Below, one piece after another: positions 25,012 to 34,534 of a stretch of 64,000 nucleotides of DNA (position 1 is the stretch's first letter; each line of letters begins with the position of its first letter). Made by a program: the position numbers and the translations under genes. The stretch is from an uncultured Collinsella sp. (lineage in GTDB: Bacteria > Actinomycetota > Coriobacteriia > Coriobacteriales > Coriobacteriaceae): NCBI GenBank assembly GCA_902491565.1, contig CABUIE010000004.1:62001-126000 (forward strand), written 5' to 3'. Below the pieces are notes generated by a model. The model searched no databases, was not told the origin of the DNA, and was given only the letters and a program-made list of their open reading frames with translations.

Positions 25012-26022
25012 CTATCCCCTAAATTCAAAGGTGCTCAGGCCAAACGTCAGCAGATCGCCGTTGCGCAGCGGGCAGCGCGTAATGCGGCGGTTGTTGACGA
25101 GCGTGCCGTTGGTGGAATTGAGGTCCTCGATCGACCAATCCGAGCCCGTAAAGGTGAGCTGGGCGTGGCGGCGCGACACGTTGGGGTCGCGCAGGGCAAT
25201 GTCGGAAACTGAGCGCTCGCGACCGATGGTCACCTGTGCGGAGGTGATGCTATGGCTCTCGCCGCTCACGACGTCGACGAGCTGGGCGAGCGGGCGCTGC
25301 GGGGCGCGAGTGCTCGCCATGTTGGAGGCGATGCCGGCTGCGGCGCCTAGGCCCACGGCGGCACCGGTCGCGGCGGCTCCGCCCATGCCGGCAAGCGCGT
25401 CGCGCGAGACGGTCTGCGGCACCGGGATAGGAGCGGCGGGGTCGGGGACGCTAGGCGCGAAGGGATCTGCTACGGCAAGCGGGTCGGGGGCGGCGGCGCG
25501 AGGCGTCGGCTGCTGCTGGGGCATGGCGGCGGGGCGCTGCTGCTGCGGGGCAGCAAACTGCTGCTGGCCGGCGCGCGGGGCGCTGGCGGCACGGCTTGCC
25601 GCGGAGTTGTTCTGGCCCAGGCCGTTTTGATAGGCGCGCTCTTCTTCGTACAGGCGGCCGAGCGTGGGGGCATCGACGTTCTCGGCAAAGACCGAGAACT
25701 TGCCGGCGCGCAGCTGCGGATCGATCATAAAGCGCACGAGGGGCTCGCCGACAAAGACATAACGGCGCTTTTCGGCCTGCGCCTTCACAAACTCGCGGAC
25801 CTCGCGCGAAAGCTCGGGGTAGAACGGGGCGAGCATGGGATCGTCGTCGGCGGCGATAAGGATGGTATAGAGTGCCGGCGCCGTGTTGACGCCGTTGATC
25901 ACCAGAGTCTGATCCTCCATGTCGCGAGCGGCCTGCTTGGCAAGCTTCTTAAAGGAGAACGGGGCACGGGTGGCACCGAAGATGCCGGCCACGTGGTCCT
26001 CGAAGATGTTCAGGAAGTTCAC
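25012..26022 (-). CDS. fhaA: FHA protein with DUF3662 domain, FhaA type
   Basis: 336 residues. Residues 1-130 match the DUF3662 N-terminal domain (FLNIFEDHVAGIFGATRAPFSFKKLAKQAARDM). A Gln/Ala/Pro-rich linker covers 140-235, and the C-terminal 90 residues are an FHA domain (IGRERSVSDIALRDPNVSRRHAQLTF and LNSTNGTLVNNR). The mycobacterial relative binds the MviN/MurJ pseudokinase and regulates peptidoglycan precursor export. Here it overlaps the kinase stop by four bases. Confidence 0.92.
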   Translation of the reverse strand: MNFLNIFEDHVAGIFGATRAPFSFKKLAKQAARDMEDQTLVINGVNTAPALYTILIAADDDPMLAPFYPELSREVREFVKAQAEKRRYVFVGEPLVRFMIDPQLRAGKFSVFAENVDAPTLGRLYEEERAYQNGLGQNNSAASRAASAPRAGQQQFAAPQQQRPAAMPQQQPTPRAAAPDPLAVADPFAPSVPDPAAPIPVPQTVSRDALAGMGGAAATGAAVGLGAAAGIASNMASTRAPQRPLAQLVDVVSGESHSITSAQVTIGRERSVSDIALRDPNVSRRHAQLTFTGSDWSIEDLNSTNGTLVNNRRITRCPLRNGDLLTFGLSTFEFRG

Positions 26023-27872
26023 GAAAGATCACTCTCCGTATAGGTTCTTTGGTATCCGAGCAAATATAGGCATATCCCAACGATTATAGAGGATAGGGTT
26101 CCCGCAACCGCCGCCTTGGCGACGACCGCGGCTGCAAGGCTGGCAATTTCCATATGGTGTGCAAGACAGGACGCCGCTGCGCAGCCGATGCCGGTGACAG
26201 CGATGGTGGCGATTGCGGCAAGGTTTGAGCCCTGATCGGCACGCTTGGCATGGGCATTGAGCAGCGCAGATGACGCCGCGGCAGTTGCCGCGACCAGCAC
26301 AAAGGCAGCCCAAAGGAGCGGGTCTCCCAGCGCTGCGGCAACGTTACCGAGCCCCAGCACGCCTCCGGCTGAAAGCGCGACCGTGGCCAGACGGGCAAAA
26401 AGCGCGCCCATGCCCGTTGCCGCGGCGGCGCTTGTCGGGCCGAGCCAAAATGACGCGACGCCGGCGGCGACCCCAGCTGCCAGGAAGGTATTGCCGGTCA
26501 GACAGCCAAGCGCGAGTGCACAGGTGAGCGCGGCGCTCGCGGCAGCCTCGGTACGACCCCAGGCGATCCACCAACCGGACATGGCGGCGGCAAAGATCAC
26601 CGCGACGGGCAGCATCGACAGGATGCCCTGTGCCTGCATGGTGGCGTTGGCCATGAGCACCAAAAAGCCCACAGCCGAGATGGCCGAGCCAATCTGGGGG
26701 GCCAGGCCAGCCGCCGCGCCGATCGCGATGGCCGCAATGACCAGGCCGGGAAGCGCCGCGACCCCGGCCGTTTGCATCAGCAAAAAGCTAAAGGTGCCGC
26801 ACGTTAGCGCCGAGATAGCGCGCATGGTGTAGTCGCGCGCATGGCTCCAGCGCGTGCCCGCCCAGCCGAGTGCGGGGTCGACCTCGATGGCGTCGTCCTC
26901 GCAGTGCGACGGCTCGATATCGTCGAGCTCCTGCTCGTCATCCGAAAGATCGCCAACCATCTGCTCCAGGCTGCGACGGCCTTCGCGCACGCTGCCCAGA
27001 CCGGCAAGGAGCTGGTCGCAAAATGCCTCGATGCTGTTGGGGCGGTCCTGCGGCATGGGGGAGAGCGCGCTCATGAGCGCAGCCTCGGCTCCCGGGGGAA
27101 AGTGTGGTATCAGCTCGCTGGGATAGGTGGCGCCGCCGATGATGCGGTCGAGCGAGTCGGCGGGCGTGGCCGCCATAAAGGGAGCGCTGCCGCACAGGCC
27201 CTCGTAGATAACGCAGGCAAGGGCGAAGACATCGGCGCGCTCATCGACCGTGCCGGTCTCGATATCGAGCTGCTCGGGCGGCATGTAGCCGATGGTGCCG
27301 CCGCGCGAGCCGCCAAAGCCACCGGCGGACGACAGTCGCGCCATGCCAAAGTCGGTGAGCTTTACATTGCCCGAGTGGTCGATGAGCACGTTGGCGGGCT
27401 TAATGTCCAGGTGGAGTACGCCATTACTATGGGCGAAGGTGAGCGCCTGGCCCAGGGCATCGGCAATGGCCGCGGCCTCGTCAAAGGTAAGTGAGTGGCC
27501 GTCCACGCGGTGCAAAAACTCGGCCAGCGACATGCCATCGACATATTCCATAACCAGGTAGGCATAGGCTGTGTCGTGCGTAAAGTCGATGACCTGCACG
27601 ATATTGGGATGTTGAAGCATGGCGGCAGTGTGCGCCTCGCGCAGAACATCCATGATGTCGCTGGCGGGCATGCCGGCACCGTTGATGAGGGGGATGCGCT
27701 TAATGGCGACGCGGCGGCGCAGGTGCGTGTCGCGGCAGATCTCAATGGAGCCAAAACCGCCGGTCGCAAGTGTCTCGAGCGGCTGGTACCGCTTGAGCAG
27801 CTCGCGAGAGCTGGTGCCCTCCAAAGGAACGTCCGGCGAGAACCGGGCGGTATGTTGCGAGAAAAGCGGCAT
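26019..27872 (-). CDS. Ser/Thr kinase with polytopic membrane C-terminus, first gene of operon
   Basis: 617 residues from ATG 27872 (GAGGG upstream); 26 more in-frame codons upstream lack a start site of quality. The kinase domain (residues 30-290) has ATGGFGSIEIC, VAIKRI and DFGMA. Its catalytic loop is HLDIKPANV, Leu replacing the usual Arg of HRD, so activation-loop phosphorylation may not be needed. After an acidic linker (about 300-345) the C-terminal 270 residues contain about ten Ala/Gly-rich membrane helices instead of a sensor domain. It heads the six-gene operon and stands where PknA is found in other Actinobacteria. The role of the membrane part is unknown. Confidence 0.88.
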   Translation of the reverse strand: MPLFSQHTARFSPDVPLEGTSSRELLKRYQPLETLATGGFGSIEICRDTHLRRRVAIKRIPLINGAGMPASDIMDVLREAHTAAMLQHPNIVQVIDFTHDTAYAYLVMEYVDGMSLAEFLHRVDGHSLTFDEAAAIADALGQALTFAHSNGVLHLDIKPANVLIDHSGNVKLTDFGMARLSSAGGFGGSRGGTIGYMPPEQLDIETGTVDERADVFALACVIYEGLCGSAPFMAATPADSLDRIIGGATYPSELIPHFPPGAEAALMSALSPMPQDRPNSIEAFCDQLLAGLGSVREGRRSLEQMVGDLSDDEQELDDIEPSHCEDDAIEVDPALGWAGTRWSHARDYTMRAISALTCGTFSFLLMQTAGVAALPGLVIAAIAIGAAAGLAPQIGSAISAVGFLVLMANATMQAQGILSMLPVAVIFAAAMSGWWIAWGRTEAAASAALTCALALGCLTGNTFLAAGVAAGVASFWLGPTSAAAATGMGALFARLATVALSAGGVLGLGNVAAALGDPLLWAAFVLVAATAAASSALLNAHAKRADQGSNLAAIATIAVTGIGCAAASCLAHHMEIASLAAAVVAKAAVAGTLSSIIVGICLYLLGYQRTYTESDLS

Positions 27873-28028
27873 GGCCAACCCTCGTGCGTTTAAAGTTCGT
27901 TTGCGAGCGGCGGGCACGGGCGCGGCCCGTTCCGGCGTTCGCGGTGGCATAGATGCTGCTAGTGTAGCACGCTCGGGTGGGCGACATTCAATTTAAGCTC
28001 CGTCTGGGGTCTGGACCCTGCGTCCGGC

Positions 28029-28745
28029 CTAGCGCTTCTTCTTGTTCTTCTTCTGCTTGCGCCGCTTGCCCTTGGTCTCCTGGGGCTTGTCGCCCTGCTT
28101 GGCCTCGGCGGCGGCCTTCTCGGCCTTCATTTTCTTCTTCTTGGTCTCGATGCGGAGTTTTTTGTTGATGCGGGCCTTGAGGAAGGGACCGAACTGCTCG
28201 GCATCGCCACGGACGAAGGTGTCCTTGGGGATCGTCACGCCCTGGTCGGCGAACATGGCCACAAAGATGCGCTCGCCGTCGAGTACGTGGTCGAGTTTTT
28301 CAAACGGGAAGAACTGTGACTTGCCGCTCTTGCCCCAAACCATCAGGCCGTCCTCGTTGGCGGCGACGCGGCGATAGCGGCCACCCATGGACTCGTCGGC
28401 CTCGACGGCGTCGATAAAGTCGCGGGCTAGCGTGTGGTGCAGGTTCTTGCTCCACCAGGCCAAAAAGGCGCCGAACACGATCAGCACGACGCCGAACTTG
28501 ATCCAGCTGCCGCCGGCCACCAACATGCCGATGCCGATGAGCGCGGCAATCGCGGCGGCGACGTACAGGGAGCCACGGCGCCTGGGCGAGGCGACCAGGC
28601 GCGCAAAGTCGGTGACCAGGTCGTTTTCGTACTGATACTCGTTGAGGTACAGAATGCCGTCATCGGCCGCGGCCTGCTCCTCGAGCGCGACCTCGACCTG
28701 GTCGGCTGCTTCGGAGGGAACGAGGTTGCTCTCTGCGTCTGCCAT
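28029..28745 (-). CDS. YcxB-like membrane protein with basic tail
   Basis: 238 residues from ATG 28745 (AGGAGT ten bases upstream). Two adjacent membrane helices (GSLYVAAAIAALIGIGMLVAG and IKFGVVLIVFGAFLAWW) are followed by a C-terminal beta domain with ANEDGLMVWGKSGKSQFFPFEKL, the pattern of YcxB-like proteins. The last 45 residues are almost only Lys, Arg, Glu, Ala and Gln. Divergent from dnaX with 115 bases between the starts. Function unknown. Confidence 0.65.
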   Translation of the reverse strand: MADAESNLVPSEAADQVEVALEEQAAADDGILYLNEYQYENDLVTDFARLVASPRRRGSLYVAAAIAALIGIGMLVAGGSWIKFGVVLIVFGAFLAWWSKNLHHTLARDFIDAVEADESMGGRYRRVAANEDGLMVWGKSGKSQFFPFEKLDHVLDGERIFVAMFADQGVTIPKDTFVRGDAEQFGPFLKARINKKLRIETKKKKMKAEKAAAEAKQGDKPQETKGKRRKQKKNKKKR

Positions 28746-28860
28746 GCTCTTTGGACTCCTATCGCGGCGGGCTCGCCGTACGGGTTATTATGAATGCAGT
28801 ATGCCGTGCGACCGCATGGCCGTCGCGGCAACAAGTCTCAGTATACCCGGGGGAGCACCC

Positions 28861-31308
28861 ATGGAATCGTTGTACCGAAAGTATCGCCCGCTCACCTTCG
28901 ACTCCGTGGTGGGCCAGCAGCATATCGTCTCGACGCTCGAACACGCCATCACCGAGGGGCGCCTGTCCCACGCGTACCTATTCTGCGGACCGCGCGGCAC
29001 GGGCAAGACCACTATGGCGCGCATTCTGGCCAAGGCGCTGCTGTGCCGCAATGCCGAGGCGGCGCGCGTCGAGGGTGCAAGCGGCTGCATGCCCGACGGT
29101 ACTTGCGAGGAGTGCGAGCTCATCGCCGAGGGCAACCACCCGGATGTCTACGAGCTCGATGCCGCAAGCCGTACCGGCGTGGACAACGTGCGCGAGGAGA
29201 TCATCAACTCCGTCAACTTTGCCCCGGTGCGCGGCAAGTACAAGATTTATATCATCGACGAGGTCCACATGCTCACGACGGCGGCGTTCAACGCGCTGCT
29301 CAAGACGCTCGAGGAGCCGCCGGCACACGTGATCTTTGTGCTGTGCACCACCGACCCGCAAAAGATTCTGGAGACCATCCTCTCGCGCTGCCAGCGCTTC
29401 GATTTCCACCGCATCGGCAACGAGGATATCGAGCATCGCCTGTCTTACGTGTGCGAGCAGGAGGGCTTCGATTACGACGACGAGGCGCTGGCTATCGTGG
29501 CGCGCCATGCAAAGGGCGGCATGCGCGACGCGTTGTCCACGCTGGAGCAGCTGAGCGTCTTTGGCAACGGTTCTGTGCATGCGGACGACGCCCGCTCGCT
29601 TTTGGGCGAGGTTTCGGACCAGATCCTGGGCGAGTTTGCCCGCGCCATCGCCGAGCGTGATATTGCTGAACTCTATGGGCTCATTCGTGCACAGGTCGAG
29701 GAGGGCAATGACCTGCTTGAACTGACGCGCGACTTGGTGGCGCATGTGCGTGACGTGTACGTTGCCTGCGTTGTCGGTGCCCGTGCCGAGCTGTTTGAGG
29801 GCGGCTCGGAGCAGGCCGAGGCGCTTGCTGCCGAGGCCGCTGCCTTTGGCGAGCATCCTGCCGACCGCCTGGCCCGTGTGCTGACAGTGCTCGACGATGC
29901 CGCACTGGAGATGAGGGGCGCGAGCGACGTGCGCCTGGTGCTCGAGATTGCTTGCACGCGCCTGGCGCGTCCCGAGGCTGATTTAACGATTGAGGCATTG
30001 GCCGAGCGCGTGGCGCGTCTGGAGGCCATGGTTGCCAACGGCGCCGTGCCGGCGAGCGTGGCTGCTGCTCAGGCCGCCGCGCCTGCGGCATCCGTACCCG
30101 CTGCTGCCCAGCAGCCGACGCTCATTTCGGGCGCTCGTGCTGCCACTCCGGCGGCATCCGCTGCCCCCGCTGCTACGTCCGCGCGCCAGGGCGGTATGCC
30201 TTGGGACCGTGGTACTGCCGCTCCGGCGGCTCAGCCTGCGCCCCGTTCTGCGTCCGTGTCAGCCTCCAAGCCTGCAGCGCCTGCGCCTCAGCCCGTTGCA
30301 GCCCCCGCGCCTGCCACCGCTCCGGCACCTAAGCCCCAGTCCAACAATGCCGCCCAGGTTGCCGCCGCCGGTGCTGCCGAGACGCCCGCGGTCGAGGATG
30401 CCGGAGAGCTGCAGCGCAAATGGGCCGAGGTTGTCGAGCGTGTCAAGGCGCGTCAGGCTTCCTACGCAGGGCTTTTGCTCAACGCCCGCGCCACGGCCGA
30501 CGACGGCTCCAAGCTCACGGTCTCGTTCCCCGCGGGTTCGACTTTTGCCATTAAGATGCTCGGTCGCGCCGATACGCAGTCGGTGGTCCTGCCGACGGTC
30601 TGCGCGGTCTTCGGTCGTCGTACCGTCGACTATGTCCTGGATGGGGGTGGCACGCCGGCTCCTCAACATGAGGAGCATTCTCTATCTGCACGGCCTGCGG
30701 CATCTGTGGACCCGCAACCCGTGTCCTCGGCGGCCCCTGTATCCTCGAGCGCCAGCGCGCCGCAGCAGCAAACGGCGCCGGTAGCGGCATCGACCCCGTC
30801 GGCGCCTAAGCCCGCGGCGCCCAAACCGGCTGCTCCGACACCAGCGCCCAAGCCCGCCTCGCCCGCGCCCAAGTCGTCTGACCTGGTCAAAGCCCCCTGG
30901 CTACGCTCCGACAACCCTGCCGGCGCTCCTGCCACGGGTAAGCTCCCGACCGAGCCCGCGCCCCGAGCGCCCGAGCGCGCGTCCGCCCCCAAGGCTCAGC
31001 CTGCCGCGCCGTGGGAATCCGAGCAGGTGCCCTACGACGACGCCATGGTCGGCGGCTTCGCTGGCGATGCGAGCGGGGACGATCTGCCCCCGTTCGACGT
31101 GCCGGGTGCGGCGTCCGCGCCCAAGTCCGCTGCAACTGCCCCCAAAGAGGAGGGCGCTCCTGCAGCTCCCTGGGAGTCCAACCCCGGTGCGGGCAGCCCC
31201 TTCGGCCATCAGGGTGCAGCCCCGAGCATTCCGCAGACCGAGGACGAGGCCAAAGCCCTCATCCGCAACGTCTTCGGCCAGGCCACCATCTTCAAACCGG
31301 TGGAGTAA
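28861..31308 (+). CDS. dnaX: DNA polymerase III subunit gamma/tau
   Basis: 815 residues from ATG 28861 (GGGGGAG upstream; the open frame before it is not translated). Residues 1-220 hold Walker A GPRGTGKTT, the Cys cluster (CRN...C...CEEC) for zinc, Walker B IIDEVHML and the sensor loop TLEEPPAHV. Domain III follows to about 370, then a very long Ala/Pro/Ser-rich tail (about residues 400-800) with one folded island near 530-600 (LQRKWAEVVERVKARQASYAGLLLNARA). The clamp loader subunit of replication. The tail is longer than average. It is upstream of ybaB and recR as in most bacteria. Confidence 0.97.
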   Translation: MESLYRKYRPLTFDSVVGQQHIVSTLEHAITEGRLSHAYLFCGPRGTGKTTMARILAKALLCRNAEAARVEGASGCMPDGTCEECELIAEGNHPDVYELDAASRTGVDNVREEIINSVNFAPVRGKYKIYIIDEVHMLTTAAFNALLKTLEEPPAHVIFVLCTTDPQKILETILSRCQRFDFHRIGNEDIEHRLSYVCEQEGFDYDDEALAIVARHAKGGMRDALSTLEQLSVFGNGSVHADDARSLLGEVSDQILGEFARAIAERDIAELYGLIRAQVEEGNDLLELTRDLVAHVRDVYVACVVGARAELFEGGSEQAEALAAEAAAFGEHPADRLARVLTVLDDAALEMRGASDVRLVLEIACTRLARPEADLTIEALAERVARLEAMVANGAVPASVAAAQAAAPAASVPAAAQQPTLISGARAATPAASAAPAATSARQGGMPWDRGTAAPAAQPAPRSASVSASKPAAPAPQPVAAPAPATAPAPKPQSNNAAQVAAAGAAETPAVEDAGELQRKWAEVVERVKARQASYAGLLLNARATADDGSKLTVSFPAGSTFAIKMLGRADTQSVVLPTVCAVFGRRTVDYVLDGGGTPAPQHEEHSLSARPAASVDPQPVSSAAPVSSSASAPQQQTAPVAASTPSAPKPAAPKPAAPTPAPKPASPAPKSSDLVKAPWLRSDNPAGAPATGKLPTEPAPRAPERASAPKAQPAAPWESEQVPYDDAMVGGFAGDASGDDLPPFDVPGAASAPKSAATAPKEEGAPAAPWESNPGAGSPFGHQGAAPSIPQTEDEAKALIRNVFGQATIFKPVE

Positions 31309-31362
31309 CCGTGCGGGCGGGTATGCTGCTCAAGAAAAGATTTCTTTGAACGGAGCGAGCTT

Positions 31363-31623
31363 ATGATGTGGGAATATGTCCGTCTTGAGGACGATACGCA
31401 AATCTCGTATTCCGAAGTCCGTGAGGACAACACGGTGAAGATCGTTGTGGAGCGCCCACGCGATTGGGGCTTTGACACGGCGGAATGTATCTTGCCGGCA
31501 TTCAATTGGGTGTCGCACGAGGGCTTTAGCGAAGTGGACCTCAAAGAACTCGATGATTTTGTGCGTAATAACGCCCCGCTTATCTTGCGTTTTGCCTACG
31601 AAGGCGGACGAGTCTATGCCTAG
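31363..31623 (+). CDS. Small acidic protein of unknown function
   Basis: 86 residues from ATG 31363 or 31366, after GGAGCGAG. Predicted alpha/beta, acidic (many Glu/Asp), no membrane segment, no Cys. It begins WEYVRLEDDTQISYSEVRED and is compact enough to be a folded domain. It sits between dnaX and ybaB, where no gene is usually found, and is convergent with the next gene. I do not recognise it. Confidence 0.6.
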   Translation: MMWEYVRLEDDTQISYSEVREDNTVKIVVERPRDWGFDTAECILPAFNWVSHEGFSEVDLKELDDFVRNNAPLILRFAYEGGRVYA

Positions 31624-31645
31624 CCTGTTTCGACTCGGTCATACA

Positions 31646-32113
31646 TCACTTTCTTTTGTCCGGGCGCATCTGTATTTCGGACATGTGTAGTGTGGTGCCG
31701 CGTATGTCGCATTTGAGCAGACAGGTGCGTGACGGTCGGCCTAGGATGCTGAGGTCGATACGATACGTCGCATGGCTGTTCGTGTACTCGACTTGCTCGG
31801 CGTTAATGGTTGCTCCGATTGCCAAATAAACGCCTAGCTCGGCATCGACAATCTTGAAGTCCTTTATCTTGACCTTGAACTCTTGATAGAGGGACGGGCT
31901 GTTGTAGTAGACGGTTCGGGTTCCGTCGGTGCACTCATCGGTCGTCTCCCATTTGACGACGGGCTGGTCCGAGCTGGCTATCAGCAGTTCTGCTCCAAAA
32001 GCTATGGCATGGGTGATGACAACCAGCAATGCCCAGCCGACAAAGAGATAGAGAACCACATATGCAACGGGGTGTTTTGAGCGGATGTTTTGGAGCGCGT
32101 TGGGGGCATTCAT
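31646..32113 (-). CDS. Membrane-anchored hypothetical protein
   Basis: 155 residues from ATG 32113, directly after GGAGGTGCCCC. An N-terminal membrane helix (VAYVVLYLFVGWALLVVITHAIAFG, about 16-40) anchors an extracytoplasmic beta-rich domain with a pair of Cys (TDECTDG; TCLLKCD). Composition is less GC-rich than the flanking housekeeping genes. Convergent with the small acidic gene. No family recognised. Confidence 0.6.
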   Translation of the reverse strand: MNAPNALQNIRSKHPVAYVVLYLFVGWALLVVITHAIAFGAELLIASSDQPVVKWETTDECTDGTRTVYYNSPSLYQEFKVKIKDFKIVDAELGVYLAIGATINAEQVEYTNSHATYRIDLSILGRPSRTCLLKCDIRGTTLHMSEIQMRPDKRK

Positions 32114-32255
32114 GGGGCACCTCCAAATTACTATCTATGGCAATCAAATTATACCCTGCCGCCATGTGCGCCGCCTCGAGCAGCGGTTCGGCATTTAGCT
32201 ATTTAGTGGCGCACATGAAATGCCGGATTCGGCTCTACTAGATTGAGTGTGCGAT

Positions 32256-32290
32256 ATTATGCAACCTTGCATAATTCGACCTTGCATAAT
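32256..32290. promoter_or_regulatory. Operator-like repeat TTGCATAAT
   Basis: ATTATGCAA (32256-32264) and TTGCATAAT (32267-32275) form a perfect 9-bp inverted repeat, and a third half site CCTTGCATAAT ends at 32290. It lies in the 339-base gap between the membrane protein start and ybaB. Confidence 0.5.
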
Positions 32291-32452
32291 CTTTGAGTGC
32301 GGTTTGTATTGGAGGACATGTATATCGACTGAGGTAACACGTCCGCCCCGCTCGCTGGCCTCGCGCCGTGGTACGATTTTTGAGTTTGAAAGTCCCGCCG
32401 TGCTCCGGCTGCCCTTGCAGCTCGGCGTGCGGCCGCACGTAAAGGAGCCATC

Positions 32453-32773
32453 ATGGCCGGTATGAACATGCAGCAGATGATGAAGCAGGCTCGCAAGATG
32501 CAGGAGCAGCTTGCCGCCGCGCAGGAGAACCTCAAGTCCCAGACCGTCGACGCCTCTGCCGGCGGCGGCATGGTCAAGGTGACCGTTAACGGCGAGATGG
32601 AGCTCGTCAACCTCACCATCGATCCCGATGCGCTCGATCCCGAGGACGTCGATATGCTGCAGGATATGATCATGGCTGCCGTCAACGAGGCCGTCCGCGG
32701 CGTCAACGAGCTCGCCAACAAGCAGATGGGCGCCATCACCGGCGGCCTCAACATCCCGGGCATGCCGTTCTAA
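32453..32773 (+). CDS. ybaB: YbaB/EbfC nucleoid-associated protein
   Basis: 106 residues from ATG 32453 (AAAGGAG six bases upstream). Met/Gln/Lys-rich first helix (MNMQQMMKQARKMQEQ), the central strand VKVTVNGEMELVNLTIDPDAL and the C-terminal helix of the family are all present. Forms a DNA-binding dimer. 13 bases before recR, the usual operon. Confidence 0.95.
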   Translation: MAGMNMQQMMKQARKMQEQLAAAQENLKSQTVDASAGGGMVKVTVNGEMELVNLTIDPDALDPEDVDMLQDMIMAAVNEAVRGVNELANKQMGAITGGLNIPGMPF

Positions 32774-32786
32774 GACACGCATATAT

Positions 32787-33383
32787 ATGAGTGCCAACCA
32801 CAGTCTGCAAAAACTGCTCGATGAGCTGGGCCGTCTGCCGGGCATTGGTCCCAAGTCGGCCCAGCGCATCGCCTATTACCTGTTGGAGGCCGACGCCGAG
32901 GAGGCGCGCCGCCTGGCCGAGGCCATCCTGGAGGTCAAGCAGGAGGTCCACTTTTGCAGCCGCTGCTTTAACTACGCCACGGCCGACGAGTGCTCCATCT
33001 GCCAGGACCCGATGCGCGATACCACTCGCATTTGCGTGGTGGGCGAGCCGCGCGATGTCCAGGCGATCGAGCGCACGGGCAGCTACCACGGCCTCTACCA
33101 CGTATTGGGCGGCGTGATCAGTCCCATGGACAAGATTGGCCCCGAGCAGCTGCACATTCGAGAGCTGCTGGCACGCTTGGGCCACGAGGACATCCACGAG
33201 GTCATCATCGCCACCAACCCCAATATTGAGGGCGAGACCACGGCGAGCTATCTGGCCCGTACCATCAAGCCGTTGGGCGTCGAGGTGTCGCGTCTGGCAA
33301 GCGGCCTTCCCGTGGGCGGCGACTTGGAGTATGCCGACGAGCTTACGCTTGGCCGCGCCATCGAGGCCCGCCGCGCGATTTAG
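32787..33383 (+). CDS. recR: Recombination protein RecR
   Basis: 198 residues, the normal length. A helix-hairpin-helix (LGRLPGIGPKSAQRIAYYLL), the C4 zinc site (CSRCFNYATADECSIC), and the Toprim domain (ICVVGEPRDVQAIERTG, then TNPNIEGETTASYLAR) are in order, with a C-terminal Walker-B-like GGDLEYADELTL. Works with RecO in loading RecA at gaps. The start ATG 32787 has only a weak ribosome site, so it may depend on coupling to ybaB. Confidence 0.97.
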   Translation: MSANHSLQKLLDELGRLPGIGPKSAQRIAYYLLEADAEEARRLAEAILEVKQEVHFCSRCFNYATADECSICQDPMRDTTRICVVGEPRDVQAIERTGSYHGLYHVLGGVISPMDKIGPEQLHIRELLARLGHEDIHEVIIATNPNIEGETTASYLARTIKPLGVEVSRLASGLPVGGDLEYADELTLGRAIEARRAI

Positions 33384-33588
33384 GTGGCGAGCCTGCTCCT
33401 GCCGTATGTTTTCCTCGCGATGCACGGGGTAGTCATAATTTCCCCGTGCGACTGTGAGTTTGTTGTGCAACAAAGATGCTTCGTATCCGCTTATCGCATG
33501 GATGCTTCCGCTCGCATCCTTAATTTGCCCATTCGTTGCGCAACCTTTTGGGTTCGCTGATACACTCAAATATGGATTCGAATGAATG

Positions 33589-33611
33589 CGCCGCTTCTGA
33601 GCGGCGTGTTT
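33589..33611 (+). terminator. Hairpin with T-run upstream of the second signalling cluster
   Basis: CGCCGCT (33589-33595)/AGCGGCG (33600-33606) with loop TCTG, then TGTTTTTG. It ends only six bases before the Shine-Dalgarno sequence of the next gene, so it may attenuate that gene as well as end recR transcription. Confidence 0.65.
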
Positions 33612-33628
33612 TTGTTGGAGGAGAACGC

Positions 33629-34534
33629 ATGCGGCCCGGTGGCACTCAGATAAAGCGCGGCGCTGCGGTGCGCATGCGACGCCGACTGGGCTTGGCACCG
33701 CGGGCGTACGCACTGCTGTCGTGCTCGCTGGTGCTGGTCATAGCTGGCGTTTCTGCCTATGGCATGACCGTGCCGTCCATGATGCAGGCGCATGCCGCAC
33801 GCGAGCCGCGCGTGGGGCATGAGGTCAAAAGCGATCTGGGCACCACGACTGGATATGCTTGGGCAAGTGTGGTCGGGCATATTGTGTTTGGCACCGACGA
33901 TGCGGACGGCGCCGAGGCCCCGGACAACGAAGTCACGCTTGCCAATGGCAAAACCATCGTGCTCACCAACACCAAGATCATCGATCGATTGTCCAACAAT
34001 AGCGTGGCGGCAACGGTGAATAAGGTCGAGCAGCAAAAGGAGCAGGACGCCCAGCAGTCCGGAAAGCCCGGTAGCTCGGATACTTCTGGCTCCGGCTCGG
34101 ATTCATCGAGTTCGGGCGGCGGCTCTGGGTCGGGTTCCTCTACCGGAGGGCCTGGAAACGGCGGCTCGACGGGCGGCAACACTGACAACGATGCAAACTC
34201 CGGCGGCCTTTCCGCTGCTGAGGAAGAGAGCATTCACAGTTGGCTTGTGACCAAGTACAACATGCTCGACGGCTATGTTTCTCGTGCCAATGACGTGGTC
34301 TCGACCTATAACTCTACGGGAGATCCCAGGCCGTGCGACAGCCTGGTCGGGGAGATGTTTGTCATTCGAGCCGAGTTCGGTCGTCAGACATTCTCGCCCC
34401 GGTCAAGGTGGTATCAGCAGTATGCCAATCTGTGGGGCTGTTACACCAACCTATGTCAATGGGTCGGCCATTACGGCGATGATGACGTCGCGCTCGGTAA
34501 CTTCAACAATAACGTGGCGGCGCTTGCCCTATGA
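33629..34534 (+). CDS. Membrane-anchored secreted protein with Ser/Gly linker
   Basis: 301 residues from ATG 33629, five bases after GGAGGAG. A basic start (residues 1-25) and one signal-anchor helix (AYALLSCSLVLVIAGVSAYG) are followed by about 90 residues with an NGKTIVLTNTKIID segment, a Ser/Gly-rich linker (about 145-190) and a C-terminal helical domain containing Cys residues and WYQQYANLWGCYTNLCQWVG. Its stop overlaps the kinase start by four bases, so it is probably the sensor or substrate of that kinase. No family recognised. Confidence 0.65.
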   Translation: MRPGGTQIKRGAAVRMRRRLGLAPRAYALLSCSLVLVIAGVSAYGMTVPSMMQAHAAREPRVGHEVKSDLGTTTGYAWASVVGHIVFGTDDADGAEAPDNEVTLANGKTIVLTNTKIIDRLSNNSVAATVNKVEQQKEQDAQQSGKPGSSDTSGSGSDSSSSGGGSGSGSSTGGPGNGGSTGGNTDNDANSGGLSAAEEESIHSWLVTKYNMLDGYVSRANDVVSTYNSTGDPRPCDSLVGEMFVIRAEFGRQTFSPRSRWYQQYANLWGCYTNLCQWVGHYGDDDVALGNFNNNVAALAL

